A DNA stretch of 29,998 nucleotides from an uncultured Prevotella sp. (GCA_900543155.1 UQQN01000018.1:1-29998); one strand, 5' to 3'. Shown: positions 7,550-15,816, counted from the first letter of the stretch. Translations and numbers: made by a program. Notes: a model not told the origin generated them from the letters alone.

Positions 7550-9508
7550 ATGAAAGAAACTTCTCTCCCAGACAACGCATTCCGCCCTTTGAAAGAGGGC
7601 GAAGAATATGAGCCGTTAATGAAACCCAACCAACAGTATCGCGAGGTAACACCGTGGTCGTTAGTATGGGGCTTACTCATGGCTGTAGTTTTCTCGGCTG
7701 CAACAGCCTACTTAGGACTGAAAGTAGGACAAGTTTTTGAAGCAGCAATTCCCATTACGATTATTGCCGTAGGCGTAAGCGGTGCCACACATCGCAAAGA
7801 CCCCTTGGGCGAAAACGTGATTATTCAGAGCATCGGTGCATGTTCGGGTATGATTGTGGCTGGCGCCATCTTTACACTGCCTGCACTCTATATTTTGCAG
7901 CACAAATATCCTGAACTCACAGTAAACTTTTTACAAGTATTCCTTTCATCAGTACTTGGCGGTATCTTGGGTATTCTATTCTTAATCCCCTTCCGCAAGT
8001 ATTTTGTGAAGGATATGCATGGAAAATATCCCTTCCCCGAAGCTACTGCCTCTACACAGGTATTGATTTCGGGCGAACGTAGCGGTTCGCAAGCAAAGCC
8101 TCTGTTGGTTGCAGGTATTGTGGGCGGTTTGTTCGACTTTGCCGTAGCTGCCTTTGGCGCGTGGAACGAGAATTTCACGTCGCGTTGCTGCGAACTTGGT
8201 TCTACTGTTGCCGATAAAGCCAAATTGGTATTTAGCATCAACACCAGTGCAGCACTGCTTGGTATGGGCTATATTGTAGGTCTTAAATACGCTGCTATTA
8301 TTTGCTTTGGCTCTATTGCAGTATGGTGGTTGATAGTACCAGGCATTGCCCTTATCTTCCCCGACTTGGCAGTTGCTGAGAACGTTACAGCTGCCACTGC
8401 ATCGCCCGAACAAATCTTTGGTTATGCCAAGAGCATCGGTATTGGTGGTATTGCTATGGCTGGTATCATCGGTGTGATTAAGAGTTGGAGCGTAATTAAG
8501 AGCGCTTTCGGTTTGGTTGGTCAAATATTTAAAGGAGGCAATGCTACCGAAGAGGTGGAACGCACACAGCGTGACATTTCAATGAAGATTATTGCCATTG
8601 GTTCATTGCTTACCATCATTGTTACCGCACTGTTTTTCTACTTCGACGTGATGGATGGTAATTTGCTCTTTACCATCGTGGGCATTTTAATTGTGGCAAT
8701 CATTGCCTTTCTCTTTACCACTGTAGCTGCAAACGCAATTGCTATTGTAGGCTCAAATCCTGTGAGCGGAATGACATTGATGACACTGATTCTTTCGTCT
8801 ATCATCATGGTCGTTGTTGGTTTAAAAGGCCCAGGTGGCATGGTAGCCGCCCTTATTATGGGTGGTGTGGTATGTACAGCCCTTTCATCGGCTGGTGCCT
8901 TTATTACCGACTTAAAAATTGGTTATTGGCTTGGTGCTACACCCAAAAAGCAAGAAACATTTAAATTTCTTGGCATCTTAGTTTCAGCAGCTACAGTGGG
9001 TGGCGTTATCATGATTTTAAACAAAGCATACGGCTTTACACCCGATAACTCTGATGTTATGGCTGCTCCTCAAGCTCGTGCTATGGCAGCTGTAATTGAA
9101 CCTTTGATGAGTGGACAAGGTGCGCCTTGGTTACTCTATGGCATTGGTGCTATTATTTCAATTGTACTCACACTTTGTGGTGTTTCAGCATTAGCTTTTG
9201 CTTTGGGTATGTTCATACCCTTGCAACTAAACCTTCCTCTCATTGTTGGAGGTTTGGTTAATTGGTACGTGAATAGCCGTTCTACAGACTTGGCTTTGAA
9301 TCAACGCCGTAACGAAAAGGGTACTCTCCTTGCCTCGGGCTTTATTGCTGGTGGTGCGTTGATGGGTGTTGTGAGTGCGGGTATGCAATTTGGCGGATTA
9401 AACTTTGCCAATGCTGCTTACTTGGATGCACCTATCTCACAAATTGTTTCGCTTGTGGCTTATATTGCTTTGATTGTTTACTTGACTAAAGCATCTTTAA
9501 AGGCTTAA
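7550..9508 (+). CDS. OPT family oligopeptide transporter
   Basis: A 652-residue inner-membrane protein with roughly 14-16 hydrophobic segments. It begins with a cytosolic N-terminus ending REVTPWSLVWG, followed by the OPT signature region SAATAYLGLKVGQVFEAAIP. Other conserved stretches include the loop DMHGKYPFPEATASTQVL (about residues 160-177), ANAIAIVGSNPVSGMT (near 395-410) and GLVNWYVNSR (near 572). This matches the bacterial OPT subfamily that takes up small peptides or metal-peptide complexes. The substrate cannot be read from sequence. It is coupled to pepO by a 12-base gap, which favours a peptide substrate. A clean hairpin terminator follows. Confidence 0.93.
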   Translation: MKETSLPDNAFRPLKEGEEYEPLMKPNQQYREVTPWSLVWGLLMAVVFSAATAYLGLKVGQVFEAAIPITIIAVGVSGATHRKDPLGENVIIQSIGACSGMIVAGAIFTLPALYILQHKYPELTVNFLQVFLSSVLGGILGILFLIPFRKYFVKDMHGKYPFPEATASTQVLISGERSGSQAKPLLVAGIVGGLFDFAVAAFGAWNENFTSRCCELGSTVADKAKLVFSINTSAALLGMGYIVGLKYAAIICFGSIAVWWLIVPGIALIFPDLAVAENVTAATASPEQIFGYAKSIGIGGIAMAGIIGVIKSWSVIKSAFGLVGQIFKGGNATEEVERTQRDISMKIIAIGSLLTIIVTALFFYFDVMDGNLLFTIVGILIVAIIAFLFTTVAANAIAIVGSNPVSGMTLMTLILSSIIMVVVGLKGPGGMVAALIMGGVVCTALSSAGAFITDLKIGYWLGATPKKQETFKFLGILVSAATVGGVIMILNKAYGFTPDNSDVMAAPQARAMAAVIEPLMSGQGAPWLLYGIGAIISIVLTLCGVSALAFALGMFIPLQLNLPLIVGGLVNWYVNSRSTDLALNQRRNEKGTLLASGFIAGGALMGVVSAGMQFGGLNFANAAYLDAPISQIVSLVAYIALIVYLTKASLKA

Positions 9509-9574
9509 GTCGTTCGTATTTAGTTAACAAGCTATTCTTGATTTTCTTGCTAACTTCATACACATAAAATTTTT

Positions 9575-9624
9575 AATCCCCATTTCTCTACACGATACAC
9601 TGTCGTGACAAAGAAATGGGGATT
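9575..9624 (+). terminator. Terminator of the pepO-OPT operon
   Basis: AATCCCCATTTCT (9575-9587) pairs perfectly with AGAAATGGGGATT (9612-9624). An inner CACGA/TCGTG stem is at 9591-9595 and 9603-9607. A short T run follows. Confidence 0.85.
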
Positions 9625-9746
9625 TTGAATGTCTTATGGGATATACTTGCTAGATTTATGCAAGATGAAAGACAATAAAAAGAACAAGAAACAAGCCCTT
9701 ATTACATAGCTTTTTACTACCTTCGCGCAAAATAAAAAAAACGACT

Positions 9747-10268
9747 ATGGAAGAAAAAATAAAACAAGACCTACACCAATACTTGCAAACCCACGGAAAA
9801 GTAGACGAACGCTTGCCAGAATGTCCTGACATTGAAGAGAAGTGGCAAAGCATTGCCAAAGCCTATTTACCCGATGGCATTCGCGAATTTAACGCCTATC
9901 CTACCGTGTCGTTAGGGTGGATGATGTTTATTGGCATGGCAATGGCTAAATTTTGGGATGAAGATTGGCAGAAGTATGCAAATGTGCCCAATATTTACGA
10001 ACAACTGCGCAACCAACGTGGTTTTGACTGCATGGACGAGTACATTCTCGAAGATGTGTTACACATGAAGGATAAAGGACTTGAGGAACTAAATAAATTG
10101 GTAGCAGAATGTGCCTCGCGCACCAACAATATGTTGCATCACGCGCACCTTGAACCAGGAACTCCTGAAGCCTTCAAAGCTTATGTGGCATGTTTGCACC
10201 AACTCTACTTGATGGGAGTCGCTGTACAACTGAAAAGAATGGGCTACCACATGACCCTAGCAAATTAA
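9747..10268 (+). CDS. Unrecognised conserved-looking protein
   Basis: I do not recognise this 173-residue protein. It has no signal peptide. A hydrophobic stretch GWMMFIGMAMAKFW (about 57-70) is interrupted by charged sequence and looks more like a buried helix than a membrane span. The rest is predicted mostly helical and acidic, with the patterns FDCMDEYILEDVL (about 92-104) and GTPEAFKAYVACLHQLYLMGVAVQLKRMGY near the C-terminus. The gene is alone between the OPT terminator and rpsP. A -7-like TACCTTCG (9718-9725) lies about 22 bases upstream. Coding bias and length support a real gene. I assign no function. Confidence 0.75.
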   Translation: MEEKIKQDLHQYLQTHGKVDERLPECPDIEEKWQSIAKAYLPDGIREFNAYPTVSLGWMMFIGMAMAKFWDEDWQKYANVPNIYEQLRNQRGFDCMDEYILEDVLHMKDKGLEELNKLVAECASRTNNMLHHAHLEPGTPEAFKAYVACLHQLYLMGVAVQLKRMGYHMTLAN

Positions 10269-10304
10269 TTGGTAAATAGAACTGCATATTTTTGCACCAA
10301 AACA

Positions 10305-10334
10305 TTTGTATATCAAAAGAAAATTGTAATTTTG
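10305..10334 (+). promoter_or_regulatory. rpsP promoter
   Basis: TTTG (10305-10308), an 18-base spacer, then TAATTTTG (10327-10334). It lies 57 bases upstream of the rpsP start. A second -7-like TATTTTTG is at 10287-10294. Confidence 0.75.
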
Positions 10335-10390
10335 CACCGCCGTTACGAGATAGCGGCATAATTCAAACCTATTAAAACAATTAAGAACAA

Positions 10391-10927
10391 ATGGCTACAA
10401 AAATCCGTTTGCAACGTCATGGCCGTAAGGGCTATGCATTCTACAGCATCGTAATCGCTGACGTAAGAGCACCACGTGATGGTAAGTTTACTGAAAAGAT
10501 TGGTACTTACAACCCCAACACCAATCCCGCTACAGTAGATTTGAATTTTGAACGCGCCCTCTTCTGGGTAGAGAATGGTGCTCAGCCTACTGACACTGTT
10601 CGTAACATCCTCTCAAACGAAGGCGTTATGCTCATGAAGCACCTCAATGGTGGTGTTCGCAAGGGCGCATTCGACGAAGCTGCTGCTCAGTCTAAGTTCG
10701 AAGCTTGGAAGCAAGCTAAGGACGCTAAGGCTAACGCTGCTGCCGACAAGAAGGCTGCTGATAAGAAGGCTGCTGCTGAGGCTCGTCTCGAAGCAGAAAA
10801 GAAGGTAAACGAAAAGATCGCTGAAAAGGTTGCTGAAAAGAAGGCTGCTGCCGCTGCTGCTGCAGCTGAAGCAGAAGCTGCTGCTAACGCAGAAGAAGCT
10901 ACTGAAGAAGCTCCCGCTGAAGCTTAA
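10391..10927 (+). CDS. rpsP: 30S ribosomal protein S16 with long C-terminal tail
   Basis: S16 helps assemble and stabilise the body of the small ribosomal subunit. Residues 1-85 are the conserved fold, opening KIRLQRHGRKGYAFYSIVIA and continuing with DGKFTEKIGTYNPNTNP. Residues from about 100 to 178 are an extension of Ala, Lys and Glu repeats (KKAADKKAAAEA and similar) ending in an acidic Glu/Ala tail. Typical bacterial S16 is about 80-90 residues. Long low-complexity tails are known in Bacteroidota S16, so this is expected for the phylum but functionally unexplained. The gene has its own promoter and a strong terminator. Here it is not next to rimM or trmD. Confidence 0.96.
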   Translation: MATKIRLQRHGRKGYAFYSIVIADVRAPRDGKFTEKIGTYNPNTNPATVDLNFERALFWVENGAQPTDTVRNILSNEGVMLMKHLNGGVRKGAFDEAAAQSKFEAWKQAKDAKANAAADKKAADKKAAAEARLEAEKKVNEKIAEKVAEKKAAAAAAAAEAEAAANAEEATEEAPAEA

Positions 10928-10955
10928 TCTTTTGATTTTACTTCAAAAAAGATTT

Positions 10956-10989
10956 AACCGAATAGGACAATCGTCTTATTCGGTTTTTT
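10956..10989 (+). terminator. rpsP terminator
   Basis: AACCGAATA pairs with TATTCGGTT, extended by inner GAC/GTC, with T6 at 10984-10989. A classic intrinsic terminator. Confidence 0.88.
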
Positions 10990-11054
10990 GTACCCCCTAA
11001 TTTATATTTTCTGCTTTATTTTTGCATCCCCAAAAACAAAGTACAGAGAAATAA

Positions 11055-11104
11055 AAAAGTGTTAGGTATTGAGCAAAACATAATGCTTAATACCTAACAC
11101 TTTT
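11055..11104 (-). terminator. pfkA terminator, repeat-built hairpin
   Basis: AAAAGTGTTAGGTATTGAGC (11055-11074) pairs with GCTTAATACCTAACACTTTT (11085-11104) with one G-U pair and a 10-base loop. On the minus strand a T run follows the stem. It also faces the end of rpsP, so it may work in both directions. Confidence 0.8.
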
Positions 11105-11125
11105 CACTAAAAACAATATGTGTTA

Positions 11126-12103
11126 TTAGATACTCAATTCATCGAGCACTTTAATAAGTTTCTTATCCATAACCTTTCGCTTGCCTACAGCATCAATAAA
11201 GGGAACATATACAACCTCGTTGTTGCGTACACCCACCATAATGTTGCGTTGACCCTGTACAAGTGCTTCGATTGCACCTACACCTACCTGCGAAGCAAGT
11301 ATACGATCGCGAGCCGAAGGACTACCACCACGCTGCAAGTGACCAAGAATTGACACACGTACATCAAAGTTTGGATACTCCTTGTTTACACGCTCTGCAT
11401 AATACATGGCACCACACTTAGGACTTTCGCTCACAATGACAATGCAACTCTTCTTACTCTTACGAATACCACGCTCCATAAATTCAATTAACTGGTCGCT
11501 ACCCGTAGTATCCTCAGGGATAATAGCAGCTTCTGCACCTGCTGCAATAGCACTATTCTGCGCTAAGAAACCTGCATCACGTCCCATAACTTCGACAAAG
11601 AAGATTCGCTCGTGTGAGGTTGCAGTATCACGAATTTTGTCAACACACTGCGTAATGGTGTTCAAAGTGGTGTCATAACCAATGGTGCTATCGGTACCAT
11701 ACAAGTCGTTATCGATAGTGCCAGGCAAACCAATACAAGGGAAGTCATACTCCTCAGCCAGCATCATGGCACCTGTAAGAGAACCATTACCACCAATCAC
11801 AACCAAAGCGTCGATAGACTCTTTGCGCAATGTTTCGTAAGCCTTTTTACGACCTGCAGCAGTTTCAAACTCGTGTGAACGAGCGGTACGCAATATTGTA
11901 CCACCTGTTTGAATAATATTACTAACATCTTCGGTGGTAAATGGTTTTACTTCGTCGTGAATCAAACCATCGTAACCACGATAGATACCTTTTATCTTAA
12001 ATCCGTTGCAAATGCCACTTCGTGTTACCGCACGAATGGCAGCATTCATACCTGGTGCATCACCTCCAGAGGTAAGTACACCCACACATCTGATTTTACC
12101 CAT
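11126..12103 (-). CDS. pfkA: ATP-dependent 6-phosphofructokinase
   Basis: A 325-residue glycolytic enzyme that phosphorylates fructose 6-phosphate to the 1,6-bisphosphate. The nucleotide loop TSGGDAPGMN is at 11-20 and the catalytic LPGTIDND at 126-133 (Asp131 is the expected base). MGRDAG is at 173-178 and GHLQRGGSPSARDR lies near 250. Gly107 and Gly128 match the E. coli Gly104/Gly124 pair that marks ATP rather than pyrophosphate use. The loop usually written GGDGS is GGNGS here (Asn106 in place of E. coli Asp103). The gene lies 54 bases after nhaD on the same strand, so the two may be co-transcribed. Confidence 0.95.
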   Translation of the reverse strand: MGKIRCVGVLTSGGDAPGMNAAIRAVTRSGICNGFKIKGIYRGYDGLIHDEVKPFTTEDVSNIIQTGGTILRTARSHEFETAAGRKKAYETLRKESIDALVVIGGNGSLTGAMMLAEEYDFPCIGLPGTIDNDLYGTDSTIGYDTTLNTITQCVDKIRDTATSHERIFFVEVMGRDAGFLAQNSAIAAGAEAAIIPEDTTGSDQLIEFMERGIRKSKKSCIVIVSESPKCGAMYYAERVNKEYPNFDVRVSILGHLQRGGSPSARDRILASQVGVGAIEALVQGQRNIMVGVRNNEVVYVPFIDAVGKRKVMDKKLIKVLDELSI

Positions 12104-12157
12104 TCTATTTACGCTTTTCGTGTATTTTCGTTTTTATCGTATTTCTTTTCTTAAAAA

Positions 12158-13555
12158 TTATGCGTTCAAATAAATCACACCCTGAATAATCAAAGCCAAC
12201 ACTACAAAGCCTACAAAGAAGCCTGCAATGACCTTCGGAGCAATGTGGCGCAAATACCATCTGAAAGTTATATCTTCCATACGCATTAACATTACGCCCG
12301 AGATACTTGCTGTGAGCAACATTGAACCACCCATTGCTGTAGCATAGCTCAACAAGGGCCATATATAACCGTCTGTGCCTGTAAGCATCGACATATTGCT
12401 TGCTTGCGATTGGTTAAACACCTCCACACTTGCCAAGAGTGTTGGCACATTGCCAAAAAGACTTGAAAGGAAGGTTGTACACAGACCTATGACATAAACA
12501 TTCGACATATTTACACACAACCAATTAAACAGCGTGTGGAACAAACCAGCCTCTGAGATTGCACCAAAGAGCAATGTTAAACCTACAAAATAGAGAATGT
12601 TTTGCAAATTTCCGTATTGCAATGCCATGGGCAAACGACGAATAACCATTTTATCGCTTGCTAATAACTGACGATTGCACAACTCATTTACCATCCATAA
12701 CAATGCTAAAACGCATAATGCACCAACAAAGGGAGGCAATAAAGTAATGCGGTGAAAACTCGGAACAAACCACAAACCACCAATACCCACAAACAACAAT
12801 AACAATCGCTGTGAACGTGAAAGTACTGTATCATCGCCCCTATAAGGTAAACGATCCATAGCAAATTCAATGCGTGTAGGCAAGCTACGCATCATAAGCA
12901 ACAACATTGTTGCCAATGCAGCCAATACAGGCAAACACAGTGTGAGGAAATAAATAGAGGGGGTTACTAATCCGTCGTTCCAAAGTTTTAAGCTAGTTAA
13001 ATCGCCAATTACCGTAATAGCACCACCACAGTTAGCAGCCAAAATAATTACCGAACCATAAATGCGGCGTTGTTTATCGCTTTGCAACAAGGGATGCATG
13101 ATAGAAAGCAAAAGAATAACAGTAGCAAGGTTATCGAGGTTGGCAGACACTACAAAAGTAAAGAATGCCAATAACCACAACAATTTACGCGGTTTACGCG
13201 TTTTGAGCCACTCTGCCAAAAAGTCGAAACAACCATTATTGTTCAACACTTCAACAATACTGGTTGTAGCCACCAAATAAAGCACAATGTTGGCACACTG
13301 CACTATATATTTAAAAAAGATATTTGAAGAAATAAACTCCTTCGTAGGGAATAACACCGAAGGATTAGTTGACAAAAATTCAGCATAATCTTTATTGTGT
13401 TCAATAGAGATAAAATCTGCTCCATACACAATAAAGAGTAGCCAACAGACAACGCCCGCAAACATTGCCACAGCAGCCTTGTTTATACGGTTCAAAGACT
13501 CTGTAGCAATCAGCAAAAGGCCGATAAGCATAATTGCCAACAAAATTACAGCCAT
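12158..13555 (-). CDS. nhaD: NhaD-type sodium/proton antiporter
   Basis: A 465-residue inner-membrane protein of the ion transporter superfamily with about 11-13 hydrophobic segments. Diagnostic patches are SANLDNLATVILLLSIMHPL and AANCGGAITVIGDLTSLKLW. They correspond to the NhaD motifs with conserved Asp and Asn residues and GD(x)T. SLFGNVPTLLASVEVF and AMGGSMLLTASISGV lie near the C-terminus. NhaD exchanges internal Na+ or Li+ for external protons. I place the start at the ATG at 13555 rather than a TTG three codons upstream. It lies between tRNA-Gly and pfkA on the same strand. A related SLC13-like ion transporter is the main alternative. Confidence 0.8.
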   Translation of the reverse strand: MAVILLAIMLIGLLLIATESLNRINKAAVAMFAGVVCWLLFIVYGADFISIEHNKDYAEFLSTNPSVLFPTKEFISSNIFFKYIVQCANIVLYLVATTSIVEVLNNNGCFDFLAEWLKTRKPRKLLWLLAFFTFVVSANLDNLATVILLLSIMHPLLQSDKQRRIYGSVIILAANCGGAITVIGDLTSLKLWNDGLVTPSIYFLTLCLPVLAALATMLLLMMRSLPTRIEFAMDRLPYRGDDTVLSRSQRLLLLFVGIGGLWFVPSFHRITLLPPFVGALCVLALLWMVNELCNRQLLASDKMVIRRLPMALQYGNLQNILYFVGLTLLFGAISEAGLFHTLFNWLCVNMSNVYVIGLCTTFLSSLFGNVPTLLASVEVFNQSQASNMSMLTGTDGYIWPLLSYATAMGGSMLLTASISGVMLMRMEDITFRWYLRHIAPKVIAGFFVGFVVLALIIQGVIYLNA

Positions 13556-13594
13556 AAGCGTCAATCTTTAAAAAGGGTTTTCTTTTATTTTTGA

Positions 13595-13666
13595 GCGGTA
13601 GACGGGGCTCGAACCCGCGACCCTGAGCTTGGGAAGCTCATGCTCTACCAACTGAGCTACTACCGC
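13595..13666 (-). tRNA. tRNA-Gly (anticodon CCC)
   Basis: The 72-nt cloverleaf on the minus strand has acceptor GCGGTAG/CTACCGC and D stem GCTC/GAGC. The anticodon stem is TGAGC/GCTCA with loop TTCCCAA, giving anticodon CCC. The T stem-loop contains TTCGAGC. CCA is not encoded. Confidence 0.95.
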
Positions 13667-13671
13667 AGTAT

Positions 13672-13755
13672 TTAAGTATTAAGTGTTAAGTGTTAAATAT
13701 CATACGAGCTACATAATTAAGTATAGTCAATTAATACTTAACACTCAATACTTAA
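13672..13755 (-). terminator. Repeat-built hairpin after prs
   Basis: The arms are 13672-13696 and 13731-13755. They match at 23 of 25 positions, and the two exceptions can be G-U on one strand or the other. Each arm is a run of AAGTATTA/AAGTGTTA units. It sits 5 bases past the prs stop and before tRNA-Gly on the same strand. Confidence 0.7.
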
Positions 13756-13759
13756 TATA

Positions 13760-14698
13760 TTATTTAATAAGGTACTGCGAAGAGATACTTTCGTTCTCCA
13801 TCACACGACGGATAGTTTCAGCGAGCATGCTGCTAACGCTGAGTTCCTTAACCTTGTCGCACTTACCACGATAAGGGATGCTATCGGTAAATACCATTTC
13901 CTTCAAAGCAGAAGCCTCTACACGGTCGTCTGCAGGCCCCGACATAATGCAGTGGCTAGCAATAGCACGTACGCTATTTGCACCACGCGACATAATCAAG
14001 TCAGCAGCCTTAGTGATAGTACCTGCTGTATCAACGATATCGTCAACGAGAACTACGTCCAAGCCTTCTACATCACCGATAATTTGCATATCGGCAACTT
14101 CGTTAGCCTTTTTACGGCTCTTGTTGCACATAACCATGGGGCAGTCAAGATACTTGGCATAAGAAGCGGCACGCTTAGAACCACCCACGTCGGGCGAAGC
14201 GATACAAAGATTCTTGAGGTTCAAGCTCTTGATGTAAGGCAACATGACGGTTGAAGCATACAAGTGGTCAACAGGTACATCAAAGAATCCCTGCTCTTGA
14301 TCGGCATGCAAGTCCATTGTCATCAAGCGATCGATACCAGCCACGCTCAACAAGTCGGCTACAAGCTTGGCACCAATGCTAACACGGGGTTTGCTCTTGC
14401 GGTCTTGGCGAGCCCAACCAAAGTAAGGAACTACTGCACAGATGCTACGAGCAGAAGCACGCTTAGCGGCATCAACCATAAGGAGCAATTCCATCAAATT
14501 GTCTGAGTTAGGGAATGTACTCTGAACGAGGAATACGTCGCGGCCACGGATGCTCTCTTCGTAGCATACCTCGAATTCACCGTCTGCAAACTTCGTTACC
14601 GTGAGGTCTCCCAGCGGACAGCCAAGTTCCTCACAAATCTTTTCAGCCAAATAACGGGAAGCTGTTCCCGAAAAGACCATAAAAGAGTTGTTGTTCAT
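13760..14698 (-). CDS. prs: Ribose-phosphate pyrophosphokinase
   Basis: Makes PRPP from ribose 5-phosphate and ATP for nucleotide, His, Trp and NAD synthesis. At 312 residues it is a normal class I enzyme. Visible motifs are KFADGEFEV (36-44), PYFGWARQDRKSKPR (91-105) and the flexible catalytic region DLHADQEQGFF (129-139) with His131. The PRPP-binding loop VVLVDDIVDTAGT is at 215-227. The ATG at 14698 gives the usual short N-terminus. No consensus promoter is visible in the 65 bases to the upstream ThiE-like gene, so the two may form one transcript. A long hairpin follows the stop codon. Confidence 0.97.
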   Translation of the reverse strand: MNNNSFMVFSGTASRYLAEKICEELGCPLGDLTVTKFADGEFEVCYEESIRGRDVFLVQSTFPNSDNLMELLLMVDAAKRASARSICAVVPYFGWARQDRKSKPRVSIGAKLVADLLSVAGIDRLMTMDLHADQEQGFFDVPVDHLYASTVMLPYIKSLNLKNLCIASPDVGGSKRAASYAKYLDCPMVMCNKSRKKANEVADMQIIGDVEGLDVVLVDDIVDTAGTITKAADLIMSRGANSVRAIASHCIMSGPADDRVEASALKEMVFTDSIPYRGKCDKVKELSVSSMLAETIRRVMENESISSQYLIK

Positions 14699-14763
14699 TG
14701 TTTTGTGTATGAATAGTTATTAAAGGTGTTCTTTTTAAAGCGCAATGTTTTGTGTGCAACAGA

Positions 14764-15372
14764 TTATTCTGCTGCTCTGCGCAGTTTCCTGAAGTGTTGA
14801 ATCAGGTCTTTAAAATCTTGCGTTGAGTGCATACTAAAGCGGTTCCATATATCGCCCAACACCACAACTCCGCCAAAACCTAAGTCTTTTGCACGCTGAA
14901 TATTGTCGAGTTGCACACCACCAAAAGCATACACCTTTTTGTCAATCACTTTTTGCTGCGACAACAATTTAAGTTGCTGCATATTCATCAACACAGGTTC
15001 ATCATCACACTTTGGGCTATTAAAAGCCGATGACAAAAATACGTAGTCAAACTTTTTTTTATGCATCATTACCTCCTCTGCCGTTCTACACGAGCAAGAT
15101 ATATGTCCTTTATATTTAGGAGGCATTTCAGGATTGCGCTGATTAAGGTGAATACCTTTCAGTCCGTACTCGTTTTTCAGATAAAAATGGTCGTGCACCA
15201 CGATTCGCTTACGATAATTCTCTTGTATCAGCGTGAGCAATCGTTCTGAATAAACAGGTTCCGTATCGGGTTTGCGCAAATGCAATATTTCAAGGCCTTC
15301 GTCAAAGAGCACATTCAGTATTTGGTGTTCCTCCACAAAGAAATACGGAGTTGTCATTAATATCAATTTCAT
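14764..15372 (-). CDS. ThiE/TenI-family (thiamine phosphate synthase-like) protein
   Basis: A 202-residue TIM-barrel protein of the thiamine phosphate synthase/TenI superfamily. Family signs are LHLRKPD (30-36), VVHDHFYL (58-65), KGIHLNQRNP (72-81), VFLSSAFNSPK (111-121) and AFGGV (149-153) followed by GFGGVVVLGDIW (165-176). In canonical ThiE the second metal-binding Asp follows HLGQ; here that position appears to be Asn80. The protein may therefore be TenI-like or divergent rather than a working thiamine phosphate synthase. No other thi gene or THI riboswitch is nearby. I place the start at 15372, with GGAG nine bases upstream, instead of an upstream start at 15423 that would overlap the promoter. 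Confidence 0.75.
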   Translation of the reverse strand: MKLILMTTPYFFVEEHQILNVLFDEGLEILHLRKPDTEPVYSERLLTLIQENYRKRIVVHDHFYLKNEYGLKGIHLNQRNPEMPPKYKGHISCSCRTAEEVMMHKKKFDYVFLSSAFNSPKCDDEPVLMNMQQLKLLSQQKVIDKKVYAFGGVQLDNIQRAKDLGFGGVVVLGDIWNRFSMHSTQDFKDLIQHFRKLRRAAE

Positions 15373-15393
15373 GATGATCTCCAATTTTAGGTG

Positions 15394-15424
15394 CAAAGTT
15401 AGTGCAAACCGAGCACAATACAAA
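15394..15424 (-). promoter_or_regulatory. Promoter of the ThiE-like gene (repeat copy A)
   Basis: On the minus strand TTTG (15421-15424), exactly 19 bases, then TAACTTTG (15394-15401). The start codon is about 22 bases downstream. Confidence 0.8.
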
Positions 15425-15640
15425 ATGAAAGGCTAAAAGACTTTCATTTTTATTGTCGAGGCGCAGCCTAACTTCGCGTTAGCAAAGTAGTGCAAACCGA
15501 GCACAATACTAAATGAAAGACTAAAAGACTTTCATTTTTATTGTCGAGGCGCAGCCTAACTTGCACGAAACAAAATTAGTGTAAACCGAGCACAATACAA
15601 AATAAAAAGCTAAAAAAATCAATTATAAATACATTTGAAG
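15401..15640 (-). repeat. Tandem promoter-bearing repeats (three copies, 88-89 bp period)
   Basis: The core AGTGCAAACCGAGCACAATA starts at 15401 and 15489. A one-change version starts at 15578. Each copy then carries an AAATGAAA-type stretch. Copies A and B continue through GTCGAGGCGCAGCCTAACTT. Read leftward, copy A carries a consensus promoter and so does copy C (TTTG 15598-15601, N19, TAATTTTG 15571-15578). Copy B has a broken -7 (one base missing) and TTAG for TTTG. No ORF is supported in this region. Confidence 0.85.
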
Positions 15641-15674
15641 ATTAAGAGCGTGTTAACTCGGAACAGCCAAAAAC

Positions 15675-15816
15675 AAAAATTTTCATTTTTTCTTTTTGTT
15701 CTTCTCTCGCCTTGCACTAACTCTCACTGCGTGCAAGTTAGGCGGCGGCTCGGAAGAGCAAAAATAAAAATTTTCATTTTTTCTTTTTGCTCTTCTCTCG
15801 CCTTGCACTAACTTTG
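15675..15816 (+). repeat. Two direct promoter-bearing repeats before recR (91 bp period)
   Basis: AAAAATTTTC followed by ATTTTTTCTTTTTG starts at 15675 and again at 15766. Both copies continue with CTTCTCTCGCCTTGCACTAACT. The first copy has TTTG-N19-TAACTCTC (a damaged -7) and the second TTTG-N19-TAACTTTG. The downstream copy is therefore the likely working recR promoter. Confidence 0.85.
15786..15816 (+). promoter_or_regulatory. recR promoter with almost no leader
   Basis: TTTG (15786-15789), 19 bases, TAACTTTG (15809-15816). The recR ATG is at 15826. With a usual start point a few bases after the -7, the leader would be only about 4-6 nt. Confidence 0.75.

Noticed and set aside
15373..15423. 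Upstream start for the ThiE-like gene
   Set aside because: It would place the promoter -7 within the coding region. The ATG at 15372 has GGAG upstream and begins the conserved fold.
15401..15640. CRISPR array
   Set aside because: There are only three copies, with 88-89 bp units that are similar throughout instead of short repeats with unique spacers. No cas genes are present.
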